Of a stretch of 64,000 bases of DNA, positions 1-10,894 are shown one piece after another. The notes below the pieces were generated by a model that ran no database searches, was not told where the DNA came from, and saw only the letters and a program-made list of their open reading frames with translations. Source of the stretch: Piper betle (Eukaryota; Streptophyta; Magnoliopsida; Piperales; Piperaceae); contig JAURVB010014703.1 in the NCBI GenBank assembly GCA_033002965.1, forward strand, positions 221,362 through 285,361, in the 5' to 3' direction. The number at the start of each line of letters is the position of its first letter. The stretch's first letter is position 1. The translations under genes and the position numbers were made by a program.

Positions 1-564
1 TATATATATATATATATATGGAAAAAAGATTTATGTACTCCGGCTGTGCTGGAGTTTGATCTTGGCCGTTGGATTAGCATCCAACGGCCAAGATAAAAAG
101 TGACGGCGGAGGGGCGGGAAGGATGCCAGGCCACGGCGACGGCGGGGGGGCGGCGACGAGGGACGGGGGTGTGGCGTGGCAGGGTGGCGGGCAGAGGCCG
201 AGGGGGTGCAGCTGGGTGGCGGCAGGGGCAGAGGGGGCGCGGCAGGGTGGCGGGCAGGGGACGGGGGGGCGTCGTGCGGCGGGGTGGCGGTGGTGTCGCC
301 CGGCGGCGGGCGAGCAGGGAGAAGGCGGGGCGGCTAGATCCGCCGCCCCGTCGCCCGACAGTTACGTTGCCGCCCCCGGCGGGGCAGCGACGGGCGGCAG
401 GGGGTGGCGTTGCGTCGGCCGGCGGCGGCGGCGCCGAAACTTTTATTTTATTTTTATTGCTGGAGAAGGGGGAAGTCGGGGCATGTTTCAGCCGTTGAAT
501 TTGATCCAACGGCTGAAACACTGCAGCACAACCATCTTAGCTGTGTTGCAATACAGCCCCCACC

Positions 565-567
<3 letters not shown>
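1..567. mobile_element. (TA)n-bounded element with terminal hairpins, copy E1 (left end cut)
   Basis: The window opens in a TA run (1-20). A perfect 16-bp stem hairpin at 59-94 follows (core CCGTTGGAT/ATCCAACGG), then about 350 bp of CGG-rich sequence, then a second hairpin at 485-520, then another TA run. The order and hairpin sequences match the neighbouring copy at 629-1243, so this is a defined mobile unit and not random GC-rich DNA. The long overlapping open frames in the core are a by-product of its composition; none resembles a known protein. The superfamily is not assigned. The TA bounds resemble the rice Micron elements, which is an analogy only. Confidence 0.6.

Positions 568-628
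<61 letters not shown>
568..628. repeat. (TA)n microsatellite between two related elements
   Basis: About 30 uninterrupted TA units separate elements E1 and E2. Both elements end exactly at TA runs, so the run is probably the target or a by-product of insertion. Confidence 0.95.
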
Positions 629-630
<2 letters not shown>

Positions 631-1241
631 TGGAAAAACTTTTCCTGTACTCCAGCACAGCCATCTTGGCTGTGCTGGAGTTTGATCTTGGCCGTTGGAT
701 TAGCATCCAACGGCCAAGATCAAAAAAAAAAAGGGCCGCCGGCGCCGCCGCAGCAGCGACGGCGGAGGGGGCGGGAAGGGTGCCCGGCCACGGCGACGGC
801 CGGGGGGGGCGGCGGCGACAGGGGGACGGGCGCGGCGCGGCGGGGTGGCGGGCGGAGGCCGAGGTGGGGCGCGGCGGGGTGGCGGGCGGGGACGGGGGGC
901 GGCGCGGCGGGGTGGCGGGCGGGGGACGGGGTGGCGGTGGTGTCGCCCGGCGGCGGGGCGGCGGGCCGGCAGGGGAAGAGGCGGGGCGGCTAGATCCGCC
1001 GCCCCGTCGCCCGGCGGTTACGTCGCCGCCCCCGGCGGGCGGCGACGGGCGGGGCAGGGGGTGGCGTCGCGTCGGCCGGGGTGGCGGCGACGCGTCGGCC
1101 GGCGGCGGCGACGCCAGAAACTTTTTTTTAATCCAGCCGTTGGATTAAATCCAACGGCTGGAGAAGGGGGAAGTGGGGGGCATGTTTCAGCCGTTGGATT
1201 TGATCCAACGGCTGAGGCTACTGCGAGCACATCCATCTCCT

Positions 1242-1243
<2 letters not shown>
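629..1243. mobile_element. (TA)n-bounded element with terminal hairpins, copy E2 (complete)
   Basis: This complete copy lies between TA runs. Its left end has two hairpins, at 652-678 (CCAGCACAG stem) and 685-720 (ATCTTGGCCGTTGGAT stem). Its right end has two more, at about 1131-1163 and 1186-1216, both with the CCGTTGGAT/ATCCAACGG core. Between them is a CGG-rich core of about 400 bp that also occurs, diverged, in copy E1. No transposase is present, so it is non-autonomous. Tandem placement with E1 suggests one element inserted in the TA run bordering the other, or unequal exchange between TA runs. Confidence 0.65.

Positions 1244-1294
<51 letters not shown>
1244..1294. repeat. (TA)n microsatellite, right border of E2
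   Basis: About 25 uninterrupted TA units. Confidence 0.95.
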
Positions 1295-1305
<11 letters not shown>

Positions 1306-2573
1306 CAACTCTCGGTCATTGACTATAGGTTAGAATAGTCCGCGTCTCTACGAAAGATGACCGGTGTATTTGTATATAATTACATTATCCATCTCTCATT
1401 GGGATGTGGACTATTCTAACATTGAGAGGTGTGGGACTTTTCGAATATTTTCCCGCATGTATAAGATCATTGGACCTATGTTTTATCTCTTTTGAGCATT
1501 TACCAACATAATCAAGATTCTCTCTTCACGCCTCTGTTAAACCTTGTTAAACCTTATTACAAATGAGACAAATGTACTGAAAGATATGCCCATAATTTGT
1601 AAATTGACTTTAAGGCTATTCATAAACTTTTATCGAAAATAACTAGCCACTTTGGAACGCTTACGAACTACATGTATGTACAATATACCATCTGTCGTAT
1701 AAAAATGTGGGACTATTCTAACAGAGCTGCATGTATACGTAGCTATTTTCTTAAATTAGTTATCAATTATGCATCGTTTAAATTGGCCTTCAATTAGCAC
1801 TTTGAATTTGTTTAAGTATTCTCGAGTGGGGTAAGAAGCAAAAAAATCCCCCTACCACTCAAATTCCAAAGATTACTTTGCCACCCATTATATTTGAAAA
1901 AATCACTAAATTATCAATTTCAACAATAAGAAATATCATTACCTATTAGATATATATAAGATAAGTAATTTTATTAAGGCATGCCGTGAAACTCTAAGCT
2001 TGCGAAAAGTATTTCATATTGTGATCTAACGTGTTACCACCTCCTGTGTATTCTTGTAGTGAATTATTCATGGTGTGAATTATAAGTTTTGCAATTTGTA
2101 CATGGCGTTTTATGCAAGTAGCTAGCAGGAATTTATGTGTAGTTAAGAATCGGCTTTGTCACGAGAAGAATTCCAAGGACGACTTGCTCAAAAGACCCAG
2201 ACTTGGTTTCACCCCAACAAATAAAAGAAACAAAGACAAGACTTGGCTTTCAACAAAACCGACACACATTTGGAACTCGAAAGAAGTTTGGGTGGACTTC
2301 GCTTTCCGGAATAGCTAACAGCTATCAAGTCGTTGCTCTTAAAGCTTTCCGCGTTAGATGGTTGCGTTGTTGCAACCATCAATGTGAAAGCATAGTGTAA
2401 TACGACTAACACATCAAAATGTCCCAATTTGTTTGTTGGGGTGTTCACAAGAGTAGTCAAACTAAGAGTTTTTCTTTATTAAGCACTTGAGATATCTATA
2501 AAACCAAGTCAATTGAGATACTGTGTAAATCAACATGAACAGGTGATATATATGATTATCTCTTGCCTCCTCA
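1295..2573. other. AT-rich intergenic DNA
   Basis: No gene is recognised. The motif GGACTATTCTAAC occurs three times within 400 bp, once inverted, near 1330, 1408 and 1710. This suggests a worn repeat. The remainder is ordinary AT-rich sequence. Confidence 0.6.
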
Positions 2574-3068
2574 TAGGTGTGTAAACGAACCGAGTCAAAT
2601 CGAGCCGAAAAGGAATATTTTGAATTCGATGTGATTTATCAAGTATGTTTGAACTTGTTTGAATGTTCGACGAGCTTTGATGCATTATGGGTCGAACCGA
2701 GCTCATCTAAAATTCATAGTGTGTGGGTTTGGCTCGCTATATTTTTAAGCCGAGCGAATATTTGTGTTTGACTCATGCTCGACTTATATAAAATCAAAAT
2801 CTTCTTTCTAATACTATATAAGTTTTTGACCTCAATAGTATTAACGGGCCGAGTTGAGCCGAATATTTTTCGAATTTGAATACATCGAGCTCAAGTTTTT
2901 AGCCAAATTGAACCGAACATTCCTTAGCTTAAACTCTGTTTGTTGTTCAATAAGCTATTTATTTCGAGCTGAGTATTTTTTCAAGCACAAAATTAACGAG
3001 CATGAGTTCAAGCCGAATCGAGTCAAACGTAAAATACTTGTGAACATGTTTGGCTTGTTTACATCCTA
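2574..3068. mobile_element. hAT-like non-autonomous element (TAGGTGTGTAAAC ends)
   Basis: The left end TAGGTGTGTAAACGAACC and the reverse complement of the right end, TAGGATGTAAACAAGCC, form an imperfect terminal inverted repeat. The flanks CCTCCTCA (2566-2573) and CCTCCTTA (3069-3076) form an 8-bp target duplication with one mismatch, the length expected for hAT. The inside is rich in GAGC/GCTC-type words (CGAGCCGA and similar), as in common plant hAT derivatives. There is no coding capacity. Confidence 0.8.
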
Positions 3069-3076
3069 CCTCCTTA

Positions 3077-5273
3077 TCATTCATAATAACTTGCCTGGTA
3101 AAAGAAAAGACTATAGTAATTTGAAACCATTCTTTCCGATTGGATCAGGATCCGGATTAATGGAGCTTCCATGATTCATACCTCAATACAAAAGAATGTG
3201 AAAGTGTGGATTGACTCATACTTCGGATCTCAAATTCTACAAGTTTCCACACTTAATAAAATAAGAAGTCCCAACAACGTAAAAACAAAACATTTCAAAC
3301 GTTCCACTCCGGTTATTATAATATTCCACGAGCTAGCTTTGGCAGTTTACCATAGTTTTTCTATTAAATATCAATGCAGTATTCGTATCTCTTTTTTTAA
3401 TCTCACTAGTTACTTCGTTTTATAAAAAATTTAATAAGCTTGGGGAAAGTAATCTTTTACGTTCTATATTAAAAATTAAATTTTAGACAACATTTACAGT
3501 CTATTAATTTTATTTCACATATTTAAATACTTTTAATTTATTAAGAAAAAAATTCATATAAATTACACTAAAAGTGGTTTTCTATTGGTTATCCATGATC
3601 ATTTTTTCACTCTCGTCGCATTTCAACCTTATCTGTGCACTAGGTTGATTATGGCCCCCACATCTATTGGTGTGAGTTTCCTCCCCCAATTCGACGACGA
3701 TTGCCTTCCCTTTGTTTCCTTGCTTGTTCCCCGCTTTGCTGGTGCCATGGAAGAGACTTCTTGCCTGGAATCTGACGGGAATTCAGAGGATTTGTGGAGA
3801 TAATGAAGGACAGGGGCATAGGTGAATCCCTGCTCCCTGGATGATCTTCCTAGAAAATAGGAAGAAGAACAAAGAACAACAACAAGAAAACAAGAATTCA
3901 ATTTATCAAGATGGTCATTACAGTTCGGTTCTCCCCCTTTTATCCCCTGTTCCAGCCCATTCCCTACTTTCCCGCCGGCCCACTAAATTCAAACTATGGC
4001 GGTTACATCCGGTTTCCTGATTACATGCTAAGTTCATACCATCTATTACTTTATTAATTAAATAAATATAAGAACTCTAAAATCTAATGGACTACTCGAT
4101 AAACCCAAGTATATCAACCTACAAACAGTTGATAGCTCCAAGTAGCGTATAAGCATTATAAATAGTGATGAGATGAATACCATATCTGCATTAACTCTAA
4201 ACAAAAATCCATAGGTACTAACATACAAACTGCAGATAAACCTAAAAATTAAATATCATATAAGCACCATAGCCGTCAGATAGTTAACATATCTGCGTTA
4301 ATTCTTAAATTAAAAAAACATACAACCACATTAGAGAGCAGAGCTTATTGTCTTTAATTCTAAAAAAAAAAAACAACGTACAACCACAATAGATAAACCT
4401 CAAAGGGAGCATAGCTTATGATAAAAACAGTTAATATCTCAATATTGAATTTAAATTAGTGCTGGCGCCATCCTCATTCGCCTTGTTTTCTTTTTTACAA
4501 AAATGCTTTGATAAATTAATCATTTTTAGTTTAAACATTGTAATTGGAAATTAGCATCATCAATCTACTACCTAATTAAGCTTTCATCTCTATATTATCT
4601 CATTCAAAATTCATCTTTCATGTCTTTGCATAAGCAAGTCATGGAAGAAAGGGGCGTTTTCTTTATTCAAAGATTAGGTAAAGGAAGAGTAATGGAGAAA
4701 AACTTTGACAATATTGATTTATATTTTGTTGGTTCTCGACAGGAAATTAATATTGATTTGCTTCAGTTATCACAATGAGATCAATATGATCACTATTAAT
4801 AATGACAAAAAAATTTAAAACAAATCTTTTACATTTTGTCGTATTTTTCTTCTAACTATATCATGTTTTTCCTTCACAAATAACCGTATAATATTTGATG
4901 TTATTTATATTTCATTGGGTATAGTTTTATAGGTTTATATTTCACTCGATTGAGGGAGTGGCCGATGATCTATATAACTGTAGGTGACAAGGGAAAGAGA
5001 CTAAGCATATCAGTACAAACAAGGTAAGTTTTAACGTTGGATTTTCAAATAAGATTCGAGTATTAATTTCACATTATATTATTTATTAAGTCGTTTAATA
5101 TATTCCCTAAACAGTCACAAAATTTACATGGATAAGTGTTAATTTATTCAAAAATTAAATGCATAATTGTTGATTTGTATAATTTAATTTTACAAATTAC
5201 TAACACACACACACGTATATATATAATATTCTTTAATAACGTTTTAAGGTGTCCTGTGCATGGTTATGACTAG
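3077..5273. other. Intergenic DNA with a possible LTR fragment near 3630-3960
   Basis: Most of this stretch is AT-rich and featureless. Between about 3630 and 3960 the base composition becomes balanced. The minus strand there reads like part of a degraded LTR or gag leader (ends rich in GTTGTTCTTTG, a 90-codon open frame at 3629-3901), but no conserved domain is visible. The stretch from 4000 on holds nothing recognisable. Confidence 0.45.
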
Positions 5274-5281
5274 TATATATA
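5274..5281 (+). promoter_or_regulatory. Candidate TATA box of the LysM gene
   Basis: TATATATA lies 192 bp before the chosen ATG at 5473, a plausible distance for a core promoter plus leader. TA-rich words are common here, so the call rests on position only. Confidence 0.35.
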
Positions 5282-5472
5282 CAAAATTGGATTGATTAAA
5301 ATTCCATTCAATTCAAGTAGTAATCAGCTAACAACCAGCACTAAGCCGAAGACGAAGACGAAGACGAAGGCAACGAAGACGACGAAGACGAAGGTTTATA
5401 ATACATCCTCGGCAACACTTAACACACACCAAAAGATATTTGAGAGACCGATCAAAGACGACGGAGATAACC

Positions 5473-7605
5473 ATGAAGACGGCCCGCACACCGCCGGAGC
5501 TCCTCATCCTCCTCCTCGCCGCCGGCGCCGCCACAGCAGCCGCCAACTTCACCTGCAGCGCTCCGGCCACCTGCATCGCCATGGCCGGCTACGTCCCGGC
5601 CGACGGAACCACCCTCGCCGCTGTCGCCTCCTCTTCACCCTCCCCTCCAACCTCTTCCTCATCGCCGCCAACAACCTCCCCGCCTCCACCCCGCCCTCCC
5701 ACCCCTTCCCCGCCAACTCCACCGTCCGCGTCCCCTTCCCCTGCAACTGCTCCGGCGCCGGCATCGGCGTCTCGGGCGGCGGGCCCGTCTACATAGTCCA
5801 GCCAGGCGACGGTCTGGACTACATCGCCCGGGTTCACTTCAACGGAATAGTCACCTACCAAGAGATCGCGGCGGCGAACGGGATCCCGGACCCGAACCTG
5901 ATCACGGTCGGCCAGGAGCTGCGGATACCGCTGCCGTGTAGCTGCGACCAAGTGGGCGGCGTCCCGACGGTGCACTACGCTCACATGGTGGTGCCGAGGA
6001 GCACGGTGGAGGGGATAGCGACGGAGTTTGGGACGACGGCGGAGACGCTGCTGCGGTTGAACCCGTCGTTGGGGGTGATCCCAATAACCTCCTCCCCAAC
6101 TCCTTTCTCGACGTCCCTCTTCGAGGTTGGTTAGTGTGCAATCTTCCAAGTTTTAGTTTGGCGCTCGTAGTATTAGTGTTTGTTAACTCCAATTTAGATA
6201 TGTTTTAGTCCTGGTCTATCCTGTTTGATGATGATCTCTTGAGCTCTGGAGAAAGATGGTGTTTAATTTTGTGATCTGGAAAGCAGTTTGTGTTGACATG
6301 ATGATATCATATCATATCATATAAAGGACATCAGATTTTTTATGAGTGGTCAATAATGTTATTATGGAATGGTAGTGATGGCCATGAAGAATTCATTGGT
6401 AGCAAGGTGGGTTGGTTGCATTTGGGGGGGGGGGTGGTTGAATTTGATGGGTCATATATACGTTTATAATATAGTTTTTGAAAGTCTAGGAGGATTTTAA
6501 CATCTATATATACAACTCCTGGTGATAGAGTTTTAAACTATGAAATCCGATCCCTGCTTGTTTTGAGCTAAGATTAATGAGCGTTTCTCAATCGCGCATC
6601 AATGGGGTGTTTTGCAGCTTGTGCGTCTAACATCCGCAACGACTCGCTGGACAGCGGCTTGATGGTAACAAATGGCAGCTACTCTCTCACCGCCAATGGT
6701 TGCGTCCAATGCAGCTGCGACTCGGCCAATTGGGAGTAAGTACTAGAATATAGTCATACACAATCGCTCGTTCACTGCCATTACAAATTCGTCTACTCTT
6801 CGCGCTGGTGTTTTTACCTCTACGCCAACGATATGCTGCAGGTTACAATGCAGGCCATCACAGGGGGTGCCCATATCAGGGTGGAATAGGTGCCCATCTA
6901 TGCAGTGCGGTGCACGCCGTGATGTGATCATTGGCAATGTTACAGCATCATCCGATTGCCAACGCACAGTCTGTAGCTACACAGGATACACAAATACTTC
7001 AATTTTGGCCCAACTCGTTAGAGAGTCTACTTGTCCTAGTAAGTTTGCTACATCCCTGCTTGAAAAGTTGAATTGATTATTAGGGATCACAACGAGGTTT
7101 TCTAACTATATTTGCTGAATGTTCAGGTCCTCAACCATCAATTCAGCCTCCTCGGGCTTCCACTCCAAATGTTGAGCCTCCTCGCACTAATCCCCCTGCA
7201 AATTCTGCTCCTCCGCCATCAATTCAGCCTCCTGGGGCTTCTACTCCAAATGTTGAGCCTCCTCGCACTTCTCCCCCTGCAACTTCTACTCCTCCGCCAT
7301 CAATTCAGCCTCCTGGGGCTTCTACTCCAAATGTTGAGCCTCCTCGCACTTCTCCCCCTGAAAATTCTACTCCTCCGCCAGCAATTCAGCCTCCTGGGGC
7401 TCCTCCAAATGTTGAGCCTCCTCGCACTTCTCCCCCTGCAAATTCTACTCCTCCGCCATCAATTCAGCCTCCTGGGGCTTCTACTCCAAATGTTGATCCT
7501 CCTCGCACTTCTCCCCCTGCAAATTCTACTCCTCCGCTTGGACTCCAGTGGTGGAACTGGGCACTGGCTCACCTTGTACTGACGTATATTAGTCTGTCTT
7601 GCTAG
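5473..7605 (+). CDS. LysM domain GPI-anchored protein (LYM/LYP family), with two apparent frameshifts
   Basis: This is a cell-surface pattern-recognition protein. The LYM/CEBiP/LYP family binds chitin or peptidoglycan fragments and signals through a LysM kinase partner. Exons are 5473-6125, 6618-6735, 6842-7038 and 7127-7605, all with GT-AG borders. A signal peptide (LLILLLAAGAATAA) starts at ATG 5473. Then come CxC motifs (PCNC, PCSC) bracketing LysM1 (YIVQPGDGLDYIAR...) and LysM2 (VHYAHMVVPRSTVEGIA...), a Cys-rich part in exons 2-3, proline-rich repeats in exon 4, and a hydrophobic C-terminus suited to a GPI anchor. Exon 1 changes frame twice, near 5620-5635 and 6069-6079. Each change is repaired by one missing base. 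The exon sum is 1447, two short of 1449 (482 aa plus stop). I consider assembly error likelier than a pseudogene. Confidence 0.85.
7128..7545 (+). repeat. In-frame 81-bp tandem repeats in LysM exon 4
   Basis: About five copies of an 81-bp (27-codon) unit encode a stretch including PPSIQPPGASTPNVEPPRTS. One copy lacks 6 bp (two codons), so the frame is kept. The repeats form a hydroxyproline-rich-like stalk between the Cys-rich ectodomain and the GPI signal. Such arrays often vary in copy number between individuals. Confidence 0.95.
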
Positions 7606-8645
7606 AATGAAATCTGTGAGATTGATCGTTCTTGTTTTGTTTTCTGCCTTTCACTACTAGCAGTGAAAGTGTTGGTACCACTGTATCTGAAACTTTATTT
7701 ATGTTTCCCTCTATTTTTGTTTCACATATTATCATACAAATTATGTCCACTATTTTGTGTTCATACTACAAGCCCAACACTCCTTCCCATTCAAAGCTCA
7801 TTACAACATTTGATCCTACGGAGGAAGTATCTCAATCTCCCGTCCTGACTCCTACTCCACCACTGTTCAAAAGGCTACTAAGAAAAATTAACTATAGGCC
7901 TTCCATCCTGTCAATGCCTTCTCCTTCCCTATAATGGAATGCTGGGTATCCATGAAAAGAGAATATATTCAAATGCAATCTTTGTTTCAGTCCAGGCGCA
8001 AAAGCCGTCAGCAAGCTCATCAACCATAATCCAAATTTGTGTTAAAAATTAGAAAAATATTACAGTACGATGATGCACCAGCAGGCTCCCTCAAAAAATA
8101 GGGCTTTGATTTACCGAGTGCCAGACTTTTGTCAATCCCAGATGACCCTTAAATAAGACAACATCCTGTATTTTCATTTCTAAATCCTCTGTAATGAATA
8201 TGCCATCTAATGCTAGAAGTAACTTAAGTTCTTCATTAACAAGCAAAATCTTGGCTAACCTTGGGGCAGCTCAACCAAATCCTGATAATCAAAGTCCAGC
8301 CACGCCAAAAGCTGCAATTCTGCCCTCCAAAAACCGACATATGGTCCTAGAGTACTCTAGAATCTATCAAAGTTAAAATAGGAATAGAATGAAGGCATTA
8401 ACATTTTTCAATAGAAAAGGATATACCCCACACAATGTCTGAAAACTCATTTTGAATCCATAGACATGCATACAACATTGCAATGCAAAAAACATTGCAG
8501 AACTAATTAGACAAGCTAGAAGGAAAACCTCACGTCCCACTGAGAAAAATAATCCCAATTTGTTAAAATGTTGCCTCAGTGCTCGAAAGCTTTTATTTTA
8601 ACAAAATAATTATTTATTTACTTCCTGTGTTATTTCAGACGTTAG
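7606..8645. other. Intergenic DNA between the LysM gene and POP5
   Basis: This probably holds the 3' UTRs of the two convergent genes. I see no further coding exon, RNA gene or clear repeat. Confidence 0.55.
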
Positions 8646-9239
8646 TTAGTCTCCCATCATCAACCCATATTCTTCAAATTTCGCCTCGTCACAGTTCAAA
8701 ACGGCATCTTTACATGCCCTAATGCTTCCTATTAATACAAAAAAACAAAAATCTCATACACCAGTAGTCGAGAAATTTCGAACGAACATAATAGTATATC
8801 AAGGTTAAATCAAAAAGTAACCACTTAATCTTAACATATTGAACATAACAGGACAGTCCCCAATGCTTTTGGCCATGGTGATAGCAGACCATATCTTTTG
8901 GTAGTCATCCTGTGTAACTCTAACAACAAATAGTTTGGTGATAGGATTTACATACTTCACCGCCCATTCAATGTACAAAAAGAGAATCAAGACATGAACC
9001 AAAAAGAAAAAAAACTATAATCCACATTGATGATAAATTAGAATGTAATCGAAGAAAATACACTTACCCTGCATGACATGATGACGGCAAGGCCACATTC
9101 TCCGAAGTTTGTCAAGATACAGTCCTTAATAGCTTTTGTGACATTGAGTTGGCTCAGCCTAATGGGATCTTCTCGATCTAGATTCCGTTAGGGTCTAAAG
9201 AGATCTCCATGACCAAGACCTATTCTTAAACGCCACCAT
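8646..9239 (-). CDS. POP5: Ribonuclease P/MRP protein subunit POP5, with frame breaks
   Basis: POP5 is a small protein of the nuclear RNase P and RNase MRP ribonucleoproteins, which process tRNA 5' ends and rRNA precursors. Exon 1 (9068-9239) reads MVAFKNR, LVMEISLDPN, then NVTKAIKDCILTNFGECGLA. Exon 2 (8822 to about 8963) reads VKYVNPITKLFVVRV, KSIGDCPVMFNMLRLSG. Exon 3 (8646-8728) reads SIRACKDAVLNCDEAKFEEY and ends in TAA. These are family signature blocks in the right order. Exon 1 lacks one base after MVAFKNR (near 9218) and one after SLDPN (near 9188). With both restored it is exactly 58 codons. No AG acceptor lies where exon 2 should begin, near 8963, so that border is uncertain. It is either a real gene with consensus errors or a recently decayed copy. 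Confidence 0.8.
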
Positions 9240-9955
9240 CTTCTGTCACCATGAAGGGCAAAATGTTTAAGCTCATCAGGTAATAGAATGAATTCAATGT
9301 TATGTTAGAAGCTGTTGTTATGAAGAACAGGTAACACTAACAAACATTCGGTTTCTTCGGGAACTTAAAAAACGAACTAAATGTTGAAAGAATGTGTATA
9401 ATCGGGAACGGGTTTGGCTATTCAAAGCTCGATTAAACTCGATTCAGCTTGATGTTTGATTTAAAGCTCAATTCATTAGCAAATGATTGGGGCCTAAGTT
9501 TGTACCAACACAAATTGGTTTGACTAAAAACTTAATACTTTAAATAAAGAATAAGATTTTTTACCATATTTATTTTAATTTTTTTATATAAATATAACCA
9601 AATTATAAAATATCATTATATAATATTAAATTAAAAAAATTATGCATGATTAAATTATCTTTTATGTATAATTATATCAAACTTGAAATAATTTAATTAA
9701 AAATTAAATTTAAAAAATTATATAAAAAGCATCGTCAATACATATGAATTAAACTAGTTCGAATCTAACTTGAACTTAATCAACTCGAATGTTTTTTAAT
9801 TCGACTTGAATTCAAAATCAAACGAGCCGAGTTAAACAAAATTCGACTCAGTTTGTCCGATAAGCACCCCTTAGAAGGGGTGACCTTATTCTCACAAACG
9901 CCACTCGGAGACTTGGGCCCCCGACTACTGAGCACTTTGCGATGTTTTAGAGCCC
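9240..9955. other. Intergenic DNA, AT-rich, with worn hAT-type sequence
   Basis: It includes the POP5 promoter side. From about 9400 to 9860 there are CTCGATT/GAGC-type words and an end reading CAGTTTGTCCGATAAGCACCCC, reminiscent of the hAT derivatives at 2574-3068. No target duplication or clear left end was found. Confidence 0.4.
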
Positions 9956-9963
9956 GTCGTGAT

Positions 9964-10886
9964 CATGGTTGCACGAACCGGCCGATTCCGTGCGGAATCG
10001 GCCATTTAAATCGGATCGGCGTCGCCCGATCCGATCTTGGGCCGACGACTCGGTCGGCCCCGAATCGGGTCGTGAATCGGCCCGTTTCGGCCGATTCCGA
10101 CCGACGAACTCGGAATCCGGAATCGGCCGATTTAAATCGGAATCGGTTTTTTTATGAAATTACCAAAATACCCTAGGTATAATTTTTTATTAAATTATTT
10201 AAGCATGGGTAAAATGGTAACTTGGATTTAAACCTAAATCAAACCCCTCCCCGATTCCGCCGCCCGACTCCGACCTTCAGCTCCGCCGCGCTTGCGCTCG
10301 TCCTCCCTCGGCCGTCCTCCGTCCGACCAGGCCACCGCCGCCCGACCTCCGACCTCAGCTCCGCCCTCCGCCACGATTCCGCCGCAGTCGTTGCGACCGC
10401 CGCCCGAACTCGGGTTCCGCCTGGTCGGACGCGAGCGCCGCGGTTCCGCCGCGAATTTGCCGTCCGACTGCTGCCTGTTCGTCCGACCGGGCTGCCGACA
10501 TCCTCCGACATCGCCGCCGCGAGACTCGCCCGCCGACCGGGTCGGCGGCGGCGGCGGGAGGTAAAGAGTGGCATTCTCGTAATTAAAAGTTGACCTCGAG
10601 TCTAACTCGAGTCAAAAATAATAATTAACTCTAAATAATTAAAAAATCTTAAAAAAATATTTAAAAATATCATAAATTATAATACACAGAATAATATCAA
10701 AATAACATCAATATCCAATTTTAATATATTTATATTATAAATTGTCAAATTATTATATATGACCGATTAAATTAATTTGGACCGATTCAACAAAACCGAT
10801 TCCTGGCCGATTCAGACCGATTCCGATTCCGATTCCGATTCACGGGAAAACCGATTCCGATTCCGATTCCGATTCATGCAACCATG
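9964..10886. mobile_element. hAT-like non-autonomous element with GC-rich core, copy 1
   Basis: The ends CATGGTTGCA and TGCAACCATG are a perfect 10-bp inverted repeat. They are flanked by perfect 8-bp target duplications GTCGTGAT at 9956-9963 and 10887-10894, diagnostic of hAT-type insertion. Subterminal arrays of GATTCC/AATCGG-type words occur at both ends. The middle (about 10240-10565) is CCG-rich and looks like a first exon, followed by TTGACTCGAGTC words and an AT-rich tail. There is no transposase. A second copy lies at 62957-63833. Confidence 0.92.
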
Positions 10887-10894
10887 GTCGTGAT

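Noticed and set aside
100..1297. Several long overlapping open frames (for example 123-629, 630-1148) rich in Gly, Arg and Ala
   Set aside because: All frames are open because the DNA is CGG-rich and stop-poor. There are no motifs, some frames run into the TA repeat as poly-(YI), and the sequence is explained by the hairpin elements.
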